From Paraspadella gotoi (taxonomy: Eukaryota; Chaetognatha): a stretch of 64,000 nucleotides of DNA. The notes beneath the pieces are model-generated. The model did no database searches, was not told the origin of the DNA, and was given only the letters and a program-made list of their open reading frames with translations. The DNA is taken from the NCBI GenBank assembly GCA_051294375.1, contig CM119268.1, positions 5,045,878 through 5,109,877 on the forward strand. Reading direction: 5' to 3'. Of this stretch, positions 1 through 32,031 are shown one piece after another. A program made the position numbers and the translations under genes. How positions within the stretch are numbered: position 1 is the first letter of the stretch; the number at the start of each line of letters is the position of its first letter.

Positions 1-189
1 CTAAAAAAGAATAGAGACGACGACGACTCCGACAACAACAACAAGAAGAAGAACAGCTTGGAGGATTCTTTCCCTCTCCCTCGTAAGTTCCCCTCGAGGT
101 TCCACTTTTGGCTCAGCGCCCCAAATGTCATCAAGGCCACGAAACTTGGGGTCTCTTTGGGATGTCAGGGATGTCGACCGAGGATATGT

Positions 190-480
190 CATACCAAGAT
201 GCCATCTCCGTATGCCATCTCCCTATGCCTTCTCTAACTTGCCTTTCGGCATGTACCATAATCGTATGCGGATTCCGAATGCCGTCTCTTACTGGCATTT
301 CTAAATGCCGTCTTCGTCTTTGTTTCTAGATTGAATATCCAATTATCCAATTATCCATGTTCTATATCCAAATGCCTTTTCCTTGCGCCATATTCAAATG
401 CCGTATCTTTGTTCTATATCCATTATCCAAATGCCGTATGCCTATTGCTTAAGCCATTTCCAAATGCAGAATTTACTCTT
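190..480. repeat. Degenerate ATGCC-word minisatellite
   Basis: The words ATGCCATCTCC, AATGCCGTCT and AAATGCCGTAT recur every 15-40 bases with short spacers such as TATCCAATTATCC. The array is too diverged for a fixed unit length. It resembles in style, though not in sequence, the CAATGCCCAATGT array near 32.7 kb. Confidence 0.6.
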
Positions 481-916
481 CATTTGGCGTCTGCTAATTT
501 ACAAGTTACTGTTACAGCAGCATTCGTTTTTGTTTTTCAGATTATATACATTGTGCAATTGTGCATTGTATTTCTCTCTCTCTGTCTCTCTCTCTCGCTC
601 TTTCTGAAATATTTCTCCCTAATCGATAGATCAACTAATTCATAAATGTATCCATCATTATCTTTATCTCTTTACTTTAGCATCCGAAAATTCTTCGTCT
701 CGTTTCAGACTTTCCTTTTTTTTACAAACTGCGTCTGTCTATTTTCTTTTTTTCTGTCTCTCTCTCTGTCTCTCTGTTTCCTTTTATAAATATCTCTCTC
801 TCTATCTGTTTCCCTAGCTTTTTTATTCTTGCTTTTTTAAATCATCCTTCCTCTCTTCCTTCGCCACCAGGTACAAGGTGCAATTTGACTTTTGCCATTT
901 TTCCTATTTGTTTTCC

Positions 917-1004
<88 letters not shown>

Positions 1005-1301
1005 CACCCCACCAGAAGCCCAAGGGAGATGCCTCGCCTAAATTTTTTCGTTTACTTTTTTTTTTTTTTTTTTTGTCCAAAATCTTATTTGTTTTTAGGA
1101 TTTTCGCGGTTTTTCTTTCCTTTTATTATTTTCCATTTGTTAATTGTTAGGATACGTTTTTTTGTTTGTTCATTCATTATTTTTATGCTATTTGGCGCTG
1201 AAACTGAGCTTCCGTTATTCCAGATTTCATTCCGTAGTTACGTGTATTCACGACTTGGTAATATTTTTATTTACATAAACCCTTTTTCTTTATTTATCTT
1301 T

Positions 1302-1306
<5 letters not shown>

Positions 1307-1387
<81 letters not shown>

Positions 1388-1389
1388 TG
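1307..1389 (+). repeat. (TTTC)n microsatellite
   Basis: About twenty uninterrupted TTTC units. Similar TTTC tracts occur at 31000-31105 and 34030-34280, and AAAG at 13380-13490. Confidence 0.95.
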
Positions 1390-2036
1390 CATTAAAGAAA
1401 CCCCATTCCATTCTCGCATCATTCCATCACATTTCTCAGCTAAAAAAGACCCGCCCTTAATTTTTCTGATTTTTGTGCAGAAAAAAAAAAACAAAAAAAA
1501 TTCAGAAAGATTAAAATAGTAGGAAGTTTTAAAAAAAGGGAATGGAAACTTTAAAAGTTAAAAATATAAAAACGATTTATAAAAGGCAATTTACATGTAT
1601 CAATCTATCGCATTTCATATAACGAATGATATTCAAAAACAGTTTTTAAATGTTGCTTTTAAATTAAAATCAAATTATTAAAGATTAAACACTGATTAAC
1701 CTTAATTAAATGGATACAACATTTCATTGGCCGAGGAATCGTTGAAAAGAATTAAGCGAGGGCTCGAAGATATTTAAATAAACTTATAATTAGTATGAAA
1801 ACAGAATTAGATTTGTACCGGTGGTAATGTTTTCAAGGAAAGTATATGATTACAAAAATTATATGATTAATTTTACTTAAATAAAAAACGAGTCGTTTTT
1901 CATTAAAATGTAAAAAATCGTGAGCAGCGGTCATAGGTGCGGCAGGCTGATCCACGTAATCCTAATGTATTAATTAATTCATAACAATCATTCTGTCTCT
2001 TAACTTGTATCGAAATTCGTTATAATCTGGTTTCAG

Positions 2037-21659
<19,623 letters not shown>

Positions 21660-21999
21660 GGCAAGACAGCTAATACTAACCGCGTACATCACCTCGACCT
21701 CTACCGGCGGACGCATTGAGCATCCCAACAACCCCGTCGAACTGACGCTGCGTCCGCATCCGAGAGGTGGCGTCAACGTGACCGTGGTGGCGCCCCTCAT
21801 GGACAGCCCCAGGGGCGGCCCGCCCGGCTGTCTCTCTCCTGTCACTCCTTGCGTGGAGTTGGCCGACGGGCATGAGGCTTTGTCGGTCGCTTTTCTGTCC
21901 GACAACGGAAAGTGGCGGCTAGAATTGACGCTAGGGGCGCATGGGCACTACGTCGTCCGGCTCTTTGACGGGTCAGTAGTTAAAATGATAATAATAATG

Positions 22000-22080
<81 letters not shown>

Positions 22081-22290
22081 TTTCTCTCATTAATAATGAC
22101 GAAGATACTATTAATAATACAAATCATAATAATGATTATAATGATAATAACAATAATACAGATAGAGACAGACCAAATACAGATAGAAAGTCTGAAAGGG
22201 GGACAAATAGACAGACTGACATAGAGACAGACCTATCGAAAGACAGAACTACCTTAAGTCTGAATGATTGTGAGAGAGGGAGAGAGAGAA

Positions 22291-22323
<33 letters not shown>

Positions 22324-23084
22324 AAGAGAGAGGAACAGAAAGTCTGACAGAGAGACACATACAGACCTTCTGAACAATTTCTTCTCCCTCATTTCAGTTA
22401 TCACAACAACTTTACCTTTAACCTTCCATTGACGTACGATCACTCCTTCGTCGGAAATTCAACCTGGAAGGGAGAAACGAGATTGCCTACGGAATATCTG
22501 CCACCGGTAGGGGGCGTGCGGGAGAGGAAGAGAGGGAGAGAGAGAGGGAGAAAGGGGGAGGGGAGAGGGAAAGGAAGAGTGAGGGGGAGAGAGGGGAAGG
22601 GGGAATTAGGAATTAATGAATAAATGAATGAATGAATAAATGAATGAATAAATTTAAAAAAAAAAAAACGAATGAAAGAATGAATTTAGTAAATGAAGAA
22701 ATAATGAATGAATCAATGAATTAACAAATGAACGAATGAGATATATGATATATGCGTTAATTCGCATACTTATTTGTTTTCCACTCCCTCCTACCTCTAT
22801 TTTCGTCCTCGCCCAACCCATTACCCACCCCAAACCCACCATCCATCCGCCATCCCACCACCCCCAAACCCACCATCCCCAAGGTGGTGACCAAATTCAA
22901 CGCCTTCTTCTCCTGGGGTTCCGCCACCGACGGTGGAAAGAGAATGGAATCGCTTTTTCCCGCCACCGAATCGAGCGAAGACGCCAAAGCGATTCAATTC
23001 TTTCAACCGATCAACATGGGGAAGATCGATCCTGACAACTGGAAAGGTATCGTGCCCGAGATCTGGAAGACCCGGGCTCAGTGA
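21660..23084 (+). CDS. UPF0462 (C4orf33-like) protein, 5' incomplete
   Basis: Readable exons: 21660-21971 (starts phase 2, ends phase 2 at GTCAGT), 22398-22506 (ends phase 0 at GTAGGG) and 22884-23084 (ends CAG TGA). Joined frame is about 207 codons, close to the ~200 residues usual for the family. Family landmarks in order: [58 protein letters not shown]. Human C4orf33 has the equivalents IEH.WDG, HGQHLVLL, TKWEGKAYLPWSYFPP and KFNSFAIHGS (recalled from family knowledge). The biochemical role of UPF0462 proteins is not established. The initiator exon is missing because the first exon needs two bases from upstream. Two AATAAA signals lie at 23104 and 23115. Introns contain an AAT microsatellite, GA tracts and AATG repeats. 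Confidence 0.85.
21985..22081 (+). repeat. (AAT)n microsatellite in UPF0462 intron
   Basis: About 30 AAT units directly downstream of the donor at 21972. Confidence 0.97.
22621..22740 (+). repeat. (AATG)n-type degenerate tetranucleotide repeat in UPF0462 intron
   Basis: GAATAAATGAATGAATGAAT words interrupted by a poly-A run. Confidence 0.85.
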
Positions 23085-23411
23085 GGATTGAAAAAAGGGT
23101 GAAAATAAAAGGGCAATAAAGTCCGCGACTGATAATAGAGGGCGGGGCGATCGTCCGTCTATCTCTTCTCGGAATTCGCTAACAAATGAAGACGATAATT
23201 TTTTTTTTTTATTGTTTATTTTTCTCACTTTCGCGCGCAGATTTTTTTTTTTACCACTGATTTAATTTCTTCCCGACTAACTTGCGTATGTATCTATATA
23301 TTAAATCTGCCTACTAACAAACGGTCACGATGCATTCTTAACTAAACCAAACATTTTTCATGCAATCAAGCTCAAAACGCTGAATATCGAATAATTTGCA
23401 TGATGATAAAC

Positions 23412-23448
<37 letters not shown>

Positions 23449-24288
23449 AAGCAAATAAAAAATAAAGCTGATTATAAAAAATTTATTTAAATAAAAAATA
23501 ATTAAATAAAAAAAGACCAAAAAATAATAAACTTTTTTGATGATTTTTTATTGTTTGTAAAAATATAACAGTAATTAAGTTTCTAGTCTGTACGCGTTTT
23601 GTGCTTGAATGTAATGAAGCTAATAGTATTTACGTTGTGCTTGTAACATCGCTGTAGGCATTAAATATTTATTAACCTTTTTAATTGTCGTAACGCCGAC
23701 TCTGTGAAAAAATGTTTTATTATTACAATAATTAAACAACTCGGTTTTAATAAGTTTTATCTATGTCATTGTTACTAAAGTTTTTCTAAACGTGTTTGAG
23801 TTTGTTTTTTTTTTTAAATAAATTTAAATCTAACTTTTACATCGAAAAAAAATGTGTGCATATTCAACGTAAAGTTGATTACATTGCTCGATTAAATTAA
23901 TTTTTTTTTGTTGTGTTTTTTTTTTCCGGAAGAAATAATTTAACTCTTCAATTAGCTCGTCGGCCCTTAATCGTAAATCGTTAATTAAATATGTTTTTTA
24001 TTAAACATATTTTAAAATTATCAAACTCGGTCGCCACCGACGTCCGTACAGCGTCTCGTGACAAAACCTCTTTTCTTTTAATCTTTTTTAATCGACTACG
24101 TGGTTTTTTTTATTTTTTCGTTTTTATTTTTTGAATTGATATAATTTTTAGGCCGATGTTATAATTTGAAATATAAATTGCACGCCGTTCCGTCTTTAAT
24201 CTTGTACACTACCGAAATTAATTGAATGATAATTACACTAAAAATATCAAATGTACAGATGTATTTTTTATTTTTTATTTCTAATCCA
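23085..24288. other. UPF0462 3' region and AT-rich flank
   Basis: Two AATAAA signals follow the stop by 20-36 bases. Then AT-rich DNA with a 35-base poly-A run (23412-23446). I see no gene. Confidence 0.7.
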
Positions 24289-24431
<143 letters not shown>

Positions 24432-24893
24432 CTTTCTTTTTTCTCATTCCGTTCGTCTATAATTTTTGCATCAGCGCAATGTGTCTGTTTGTCCGTAAAT
24501 TTCTTCTCACATTTTAGAAGAATTGATGCCATAAATCTTTAAAAAGTTAAAATCTTTAAATCTAATAAAAAAATATTGTCAGCGGCGAAAGAAGAATCCT
24601 CAAGTTGAAGGTTTAGCGCCGCAGTGACTCTTATAAGAGCAATCATTTCTTAACGATTATGAAACATACTAACGTATATCATCTCAATCAGAGCGAAGGA
24701 GTATTACTTGAGCTATGAATATTTAAAACGTAAGTAGGATGGACGGATTGACAGACAAATAGAAAGAGAGACAGACAGAACGACAGACCGAAACGTGACA
24801 CATTGAAACAACGAAAAAAAAAAAAAAAACACCACGAGATGCTTAATGTGCGTATGATTCATACTGAAGCAGTCACGTGACAATATGGTCGAG

Positions 24894-25270
24894 AGAAGGG
24901 TGAGAGAGTGAGAGAGGGGGAGAGAAGAAACGGGAAGGGTAGGAGAAAGGGGGAGGGGGGAGAGAGTGAGTGGAGACGGGAGGAGAAAGGAGGAGAGGGG
25001 GAGGAGAGAGTGAGGAGAGGGGTAGGAGAAAGGGGGAGAGGGGGAGGAGAGAGTGAGGAGAGGGAGGAAGAAAGGAGAGGAGAGGGGAGGGAGATGAGAT
25101 GGGAGGGGTAGGAGAAGGGGAGAGGGGGAGAAGTGAGGAGAGAGGGTGAGAGGGGAGGAAGAGAGTAGGAGGGGGAGGAGGGAAAGGGAGAGGAGAAAAG
25201 TGGGAATGAGGGAGGGAGGAGTGAGGAAGACGGAGGAAGAGGTGGGAGGAGAAAGTGGGAATGGGAAGGA
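24894..25270 (+). repeat. GA-rich minisatellite (GGGGAGGAGAGAGTGAGGAGAG-like)
   Basis: Purine-only tract of nearly 400 bases. The second copy at about 27760-28140 appears base-for-base identical although flanking parts of the duplication differ by many indels. Open frames are artefacts of the purine bias. Confidence 0.9.
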
Positions 25271-26082
25271 GGGGGAGATTTGGAAATTTAGGGGGGGAGA
25301 TTATGGAGCGAAAATGTTGGAAGAAATATGTAAAGGCTTCTTCCTTTTTTTCTTCTTTTTTTTTCTTCTTTTTTTCTTCGGGTCATTAAAGAGAAAAACA
25401 GGCCAGGCATCGTCTTTGGCGGGAGACGAAGGGAATGGACGAATAGACGAACGACGAAGAGAAGGACGAAGATGACGACAACGACGACGATTGACAAAGA
25501 CAACGAAAGGGAACAACAAAGACGACGACGGCAATTATGAAGATGACGACGACGATGACGATGATGAGTTCAGTGACGAGAAAGACGACAACGACAAGAA
25601 TGACGAAGACAACCACGAAATCTTTGCCTTCGTCATTTTCTTCATTTTCGTCCCTGTCATCGTCGTCGTCATCTTTGTTTACGAAACAGTCGTCGTCTTC
25701 GTTTATATTGTATAAAATAATCTATCGTTGCCATCGTTTTTTTTTTTGTTTTTTTTTTGGATGCTCAATCTACAATTTACAGTTTTGCTTGTTCAACCGA
25801 AAAGAGGAGAATCGTTGCTTCCCTAACGCAAAGCTTGTTTGCTCAATGCTGGAAATCCTTGATCTTTCGTTTTCATGGTAAAAAAATTATTGGAATGACG
25901 TCGCTCGTGCTTGGCGAAAGGGATTTCCTGTTTGCTTGCGAGGAGCTTGTTTGCTCGAGAATCGAGAAGTCCGTTCCAACGATTTCTCCTAGGATTTTCT
26001 GCTTGCCGTTGTCGTCGTCCATATAGTCGTCGTTGTCGTCAATGTTGTTGTCTTTTTCATCCTCATCGCCTTTTATTTTCTT

Positions 26083-26113
<31 letters not shown>

Positions 26114-26193
26114 TTCGTTATCGTCATCGTCGTGTTAGTCATCGTTGTTGTCTTCTTCATAGTCGTCTCATTTTTTTTCTTCGTCGTCGTCTT

Positions 26194-26228
<35 letters not shown>

Positions 26229-26371
26229 TCGTCGCTGCCGTTCATTTTAACAATTTATGTCCTCGCCTCCCTTTTTTTCTTTTTTTCTTTCCTTCGTCTT
26301 TTTTTTCCTCCAGTAAATATGTTATGACGCGTTCGCCCGCTTCTCAACAGTCGGCGCTGCGGTCGACGCAG

Positions 26372-27124
26372 TAATTAAGTTCTAGTCTGTACGCGTTGTT
26401 TGTGCTTGAATGTAATGAAGCTAATAGTATTTACGTTGTGCTTGTAACATCGCTGTAGGCATTTAAATATTTATTAACCTTTTTAAATTTCGTAACGCCG
26501 ACTCTGTGAAAAATGTTTATTATTACAATAATTAAACAACTCGGTTTTAATAAGTTTATCTATGTCATTGTTACTTAAAGTTTTTCTAAACGTGTTTTGA
26601 GTTTTTTTTTTTTTTAAATAATTTTAAAATCTACTTTTACATCGAACAAAAAAATGTTTGCATATTCAACGTAAAGTTGATTAATTGCTCGATTAAATTA
26701 TTTTTTTTTTGTTGTGTTTTTTTTCCGGAAGAAATAATTTAACTCTTCAATTAGCTCGTCGCCCTTAATCGTAAATCGGTTAATTAAATATGTTTTTATA
26801 AACATATTTTTAAAAACAATTATCAAATCGGTTTGCCACCGACGTCCGTACCAGTCGTCTCGTGACAAAACGCTTGTTCTTTTAATCTTTTTAATCGACT
26901 ATGTGGTTTTTTTTATTTTTTCGTTTTTATTTTTTTGAATTGATATAATTTTTAGGCGATTGTTATAATTGAAATATAAATTGGACGCCGTTCCGTCTTT
27001 AATCTTGTACACTACGAAATTAATGAATGATATTACACTAAAAAAATCAAAATGTATTTTTTTAGTTTTTTATTTTAATCCAGGGAGGAGCGAGTTGCCG
27101 CGGTTAAGAGCCGATTATTAGCGG

Positions 27125-27193
<69 letters not shown>

Positions 27194-27240
27194 CTCTATC
27201 TTCCTATCTCTCTCTTCTCTCTCATCCTCTCTTCTCTCTC

Positions 27241-27287
<47 letters not shown>

Positions 27288-29187
27288 CTCCTTTCTTTTT
27301 TCTTATCTCTCATTTCCTTCGTCTATAATTTTTGCATCAGCGCAATGCTGTTGTTTGTCCGTAAATTTCTTCTCACATTTTTAGAGAATGATGCCATAAA
27401 TCTTTAAAAAGTTAAAATCTTAAATCTAATAAAAAAAATTGTTCAGCGGCGAAAGAAGAATCCTAAGTTGAAGGTTTAGCGCGCAGTACTCTTATAAGAG
27501 CAATCATTTCTTAACGATATGAAACATTACTAACGTATATCATCTCATCAGAGCGAAGGAGTATTACTTGAGCCTATGAATATTTTAAACGTAAAGTAGG
27601 ATGGACGGATTGGACAGACAAATAGAAAAGAGGACAGACAGAACGACAGACCGAACGTGACACACTGAAACAACGAAAAAAAAAAAAAACACCCACGAGA
27701 TGCTAATGTGCCGTATGATTCATACTGGAAGCAGTCACGTGACAATATGGTCGAGAGAAGGTGAGAGAGTGAGAGAGGGGGAGAGAAGAAACGGGAAGGG
27801 TAGGAGAAAGGGGGAGGGGGGAGAGAGTGAGTGGAGACGGGAGGAGAAAGGAGGAGAGGGGGAGGAGAGAGTGAGGAGAGGGGTAGGAGAAAGGGGGAGA
27901 GGGGGAGGAGAGAGTGAGGAGAGGGAGGAAGAAAGGAGAGGAGAGGGGAGGGAGATGAGATGGGAGGGGTAGGAGAAGGGGAGAGGGGGAGAAGTGAGGA
28001 GAGAGGGTGAGAGGGGAGGAAGAGAGTAGGAGGGGGAGGAGGGAAAGGGAGAGGAGAAAAGTGGGAATGAGGGAGGGAGGAGTGAGGAAGACGGAGGAAG
28101 AGGTGGGAGGAGAAAGTGGGAATGGGAAGGAGGGGGAGATTTGGAAATTTAGGGGGGGAGATTATGGAGCGAAAATGTTGGAAGAAATATGTAAAGGCTT
28201 CTTCCTTTTTTTCTTCTTTTTTTTTCTTCTTTTTTTCTTCGGGTCATTAAAGAGAAAAACAGGCCAGGCATCGTCTTTGGCGGGAGACGAAGGGAATGGA
28301 CGAATAGACGAACGACGAAGAGAAGGACGAAGATGACGACAACGACGACGATTGACAAAGACAACGAAAGGGAACAACAAGACGACGAGCCAATGATGAA
28401 GATGACGACGACGAGACGTATGATGACAAGAATGACGAGACAACCACGAATCTTTGCCTTCGTACTTTCGTCCCTGATTCATCGTTCGTTCGTCTTCTTT
28501 GTTTACGAAACAGTCGTCTTCGTTTATATTGGTATAAAAATAATCTATCGTTGCCCAATCGTTTTTTTTGTTTGTTATCTCATATCTACAATTTACAGTT
28601 TTGCTTGTTCAACGAAAATGAGGAGAATCGTTGCTTTCCCAAACTGCAAAAGCTTGTTTGCTCTGTGCTGGAAAATCCCTGATCTTTCGTTTTCATGGAT
28701 AGAAAAAATTATTGGTAATGACGTCGTGCATGCTTGGCGAAAGGGATTTCCTTTTTGCTTGCGAGGAGCATTGTTTTGCTCGAGAAGTCGAGAAGTGTTT
28801 TCAATCGATTTCTCCAAGGATTTTCTGCTTGCCGTTTGTCCGTCGTAGCATACAAGTCCATCGTTGTCGTCCAATGTTGTTGTCTTTTTCATATCTCATT
28901 CGCCTTTTATTTATCTTCGTCGTCGCGTCGAGTCGTTCGTCATTTCGTTTGTTCGTTCATGTCGTGTTAGCATCGTTGTTGTCCTTCTGTCATAGTTCCG
29001 TCTCCTTTTTTTTCATTCGTCGTCGTCTTTCTCGTCAATCTCGTCATCGTCGTCGTCTGCCGTTCATTTTAAAATTTATGTCCTCAGCTCTTTTGCTTTT
29101 TTTTTCTTCTTTTTCCTCCAGTAAATATGTTATCGAGCAGTTTCGCGCCCGCTTCTCAACAGTCCAGGCGCTGCGGTCCGACGAGGA
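26372..29187 (+). repeat. 2.8-kb tandem duplication, copy 2 (indel-rich)
   Basis: Aligns along its length to 23573-26370. Central GA-rich block and following 200 bases are identical; the ends and the GAC/GTC part differ by frequent one-base insertions and deletions. No N gap lies between the copies. The pattern suits an unmerged haplotype or read-error copy better than an old duplication. Confidence 0.88.
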
Positions 29188-29209
29188 AGAAGAACCAAAA
29201 GGGAATTAG
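29122..29209 (+). CDS. Possible terminal exon (KYVIEQFRARFSTVQALRS)
   Basis: Acceptor TTTCCTCCAG precedes a phase-2 frame encoding KYVIEQFRARFSTVQALRSD, then EEEEPKGN and TAG. The amphipathic opening and acidic tail look like protein. Copy 1 of the duplication has the same acceptor and start (26313) but is disrupted and cut at the duplication junction. No family recognised; upstream exons not found. Confidence 0.4.
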
Positions 29210-29275
29210 AGAGAGAGAGAGAGAGAAGAGAATGAGAGGAGAGATGAGAGAGAGAGAGAGAAGAGAGAGGAGAGA

Positions 29276-29300
29276 NNNNNNNNNNNNNNNNNNNNNNNNN
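29276..29300. other. Assembly gap (25 N)
   Basis: Flanked on both sides by GA repeats, so the gap probably stems from the repeat. Confidence 1.
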
Positions 29301-29527
29301 GAGAGAGAGAGAGAGAGAGAGAGAGAATTAGCGAGATAGACAAAGCGTCAAAGCGAGAGAAAGAGACAAAAAGGAATAGAGACAGGAACAGAGAAATATA
29401 TAGAGAATGAGAGAGAGACACACAGACAGAGAGAGAGTTAGTAATAAGTGAAAAATGTATTAGTCAGTCGGTCTGTCTTAACTTTGGTTTTTCTGTGCAA
29501 CATTTGTAAATTGGTAAAACATGTTAT

Positions 29528-29582
29528 GAGCACAGGACTCTTAATCCTGGGGTCGTGGGTTCGAGCCCCAGATTGGGCGCCA
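29528..29582 (+). tRNA. tRNA-Lys(CTT) 3' portion, 5' part degenerate (pseudogene or fragment)
   Basis: CAGGA-CTCTTAA-TCCTG forms a perfect anticodon stem with CTT anticodon. GTGGG-TTCGAGC-CCCAG is a T arm with one mismatch, and ATTGGGCG followed by CCA is a 3' acceptor arm. The expected 5' acceptor strand (complement of ATTGGGCG) and a normal D arm are absent: upstream reads AAATTGGTAAAACATGTTATGAGCAC, which keeps only a TTGGTA-like D-loop word. I therefore call it a broken tRNA-Lys copy. The encoded CCA also hints at a retroposed copy, though CCA could be chance. Confidence 0.75.
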
Positions 29583-29710
29583 CTCTGAAAAGGTATTCTA
29601 ACCATAAGTAAAATAAAAAGAAAATAATATATTGACGGTAGGAAAATCTATACAGCGACAAAATCATGAGTGAAAAAAAGGGGAGAAACTAGTAGGAGAA
29701 GAGAGAGAAG

Positions 29711-29767
29711 TCGGCACTGAATCTCGTGAACGCGGCCCCGAATCCCTGGGAGGAGGATGAAGAGGAG
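29711..29767 (+). CDS. Possible small exon (SALNLVNAAPNPWEEDEEE), low confidence
   Basis: A phase 0-0 open stretch of 19 codons between AAG and GAG/GTGAAT encodes SALNLVNAAPNPWEEDEEE, whose composition looks like a conserved linear motif. It lies 0.5 kb past the candidate exon at 29122. No family recognised and acceptor context is weak. Confidence 0.3.
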
Positions 29768-30043
29768 GTGAATGAGAAGGAGAGGGGTAATAGACCCGCG
29801 TCTGTCTATCTGCTTTTATACTGTAATGTACTTGGGTTTCTTACTTGTGTACTGTGTAGTAACGAAGCTAATGCAAATATACGGTCAGAAAGAGAATGTG
29901 AGATACTTTGATTAAGACCATGTTATTTTAGTTAATACTTAACAGATAAGTGTTCAACTATAAAGCGCTTGTTGTTGTTGTTGTTTGAATTTTGAAATCA
30001 TGTTTTCTTTTTTCTTTAATTTCCTTCTTCTAATCTTCAGCCA

Positions 30044-30260
30044 TATTTTTCAAAAGCGCATCATTTCACGAAATGATTATGGTTTGGGGTAAAGAGATTT
30101 AGAGTTTGTATAAGGGTTAGGTTAGGTAGGGTATTTTAGTTAGGTTAGATAGTAATAACAAAGATTAGGGTTAAAATTTAGATTAAGTACACAGTAAGAA
30201 ATTATTAATAAAAATTTGAATTAAAATTAAGTTCAGAAATGGGCCGCTTTGAGAAAATAG
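30044..30260 (+). mobile_element. MITE-like element with TATTTTTCAAAAGCG termini and TTAGGGT-like interior
   Basis: The left end reads TATTTTTCAAAAGCGCATCA; the right end GAAATGGGCCGCTTTGAGAA then AATA, inverse of the left over about 20 bases with mismatches. The interior has GGGTTAGGTTAGGTAGGG and GTTAGGTTAGATAG words. Bounding TA at both ends suits a TA target site. Single-ended relatives lie near 14556, 15969, 33635 and 36291. No coding capacity. Confidence 0.6.
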
Positions 30261-30997
30261 TGCCCAATCTTCTTTCGCCCTTTTTCTCCTTTCTTTACTG
30301 CAATCTCGGTCAAGATTCGAGATTGAAAAGAATTTCTCGTCGTCGTCGTCGTCGTTGTCGTCGTCGTCGTCGTCATCGTCGTCGTTGTTCGTCGTCATTC
30401 GTCTTCAGTTGAGAAGAAAAAGAATTTTATGTCAGAGAGAAAAAAACGAGCGGCCCTATAACCATTTATTTCTTTCGTTCAGTCTTTTTTTGTCACTTTG
30501 TCACCGATTAAATATCATCATATCACTTAAACCTTTTTTGTCAAGTAAATTATAAAATTATAAAATATAAAAAACAATTATTCAATGAATTTGAACAGGC
30601 AATGGCAGTTCGCACTCTTTCCCTATCAATGAATCAGTAAAATTTCATATGATCTGTTACAATATTGTAAAATGACCAATATTTTTACTACAACTTTTTT
30701 CCATAGCTATTTCTTGTACTTTTTATTTACTGCAATAGTTTGATTTTTGTTGCATTGCTCGTTTATTTAATGTCAATCTTTTTAATCCTTTGTTCTTTAG
30801 TTTGTTTATCTTTTTTTCGGCCAGATTCCCCCCCGCCCTGAAAACTCTAGAGGGAGCTCGACCGTAAAGAAATAAAGAAGAGAATCTGAATTAAAGCGAA
30901 ACTGACTTGATTTAACTCTTTCCTTTTTTTTAGAGAAAATGAAAATCTGTTTTTATTTCTTTTTTCTCTCTTTTTTTTTGTTTTTTTTTGTTACTTT

Positions 30998-31033
<36 letters not shown>

Positions 31034-31037
31034 TTTT

Positions 31038-31105
<68 letters not shown>

Positions 31106-31374
31106 TTTTCCTTGTTTTTTCTTTCTTTCTCTCTTTCTTTATTTCGTTTTTTCTCTCTTTACTTTTTTCTTTCCTTAATTCGTTTTTTTCCTTTTGTCTT
31201 TCTTTCTATATTTCTTTCTTTCTTTTTTCTTTCTTTCTTGCTTTGATTCGTTTTTCTTTCTTTCCTTCTTTCTTTAATTTGTTTTTTCTTTGTTTTTTCT
31301 TTCTTAACTTCACCTACCCTCTCTCTCTCTCTCTGTCATCTCTCTCTCTCTCGTCTCTCTCTCTCTCTTTTTCT

Positions 31375-31451
<77 letters not shown>

Positions 31452-31629
31452 GCACTTGAATGGATGTTCTTTGTTTTGTTGTTCTTCTCCTTTGAACTTA
31501 ATCGTATGGAGGCGCAGTCGAATGTTTACTGCGAATGTTTATTGCGGGAAAAGCAAAGCCTTTCCGTCACTCTCAATCTTCTTTCTCTCTCTCTCTCTGT
31601 CTCTCCGTCATTCTCTCTGTTTCCTTTCT

Positions 31630-31685
<56 letters not shown>

Positions 31686-31733
31686 GTCTCTCTTTTTTTC
31701 TCGTCTCTCTCTTCTCTTTTTCTTCTCTCTCTC

Positions 31734-31789
<56 letters not shown>

Positions 31790-32006
31790 CTCTGCTTTTT
31801 TTTTTCTCGTCTCTCTCTCTCTTTTTCTTTTTCTCTCTCTCTCTCTTCTCTCTCTCTATCTCTATTTCTCTCTTCTCTCTTCTTTTTTTCTGCTTAGTTC
31901 AAATAAATTCTTAGATGATTGTTTAGATTTCTCTTTATTTTGAAATTTAATATGAAATTGGTACAACCAATATTAAAAATTATCCATTCATTTAATAAAT
32001 AAGCTA

Positions 32007-32031
32007 NNNNNNNNNNNNNNNNNNNNNNNNN
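32007..32031. other. Assembly gap (25 N)
   Basis: The sequence before (GAAATTGGTACAACCAAT...AATAAGCTA) and after (GAAATTGTACAACCAA...AATAAAGCTAT) is the same stretch, so the gap separates two copies of one locus. Confidence 1.

Larger units (their letters stand above)
1..2036. other. Low-complexity leader; no gene recognised
   Basis: No exon could be supported here. The stretch holds a degenerate array built on AAATGCCGTAT-like words (about 190-480), TC-rich tracts at 541-600 and 917-1005, a long TTTC tract at 1307-1389, then AT-rich unique-looking sequence. Open frames across the TC and TTTC tracts only encode Ser/Leu or Phe/Leu runs. The 5' exons of the chitin-binding gene that starts being readable at 2037 may be here or before the window. 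Confidence 0.7.

Noticed and set aside
885-1460. Long open frames rich in Ser/Leu/Phe over CT and TTTC tracts
   Set aside because: They are translations of microsatellites; pure dinucleotide or tetranucleotide repeats stay open by composition. The same applies to frames at 11107-11517, 17240-17803, 30988-31914, 32137-32751, 33948-34202, 40172-40996 and 57268-58166.
24908-25475. Arg/Glu/Gly-rich frames over purine arrays, and their identical copies at 27700-28336
   Set aside because: Purine-only repeat DNA; no splice sites, no domain.
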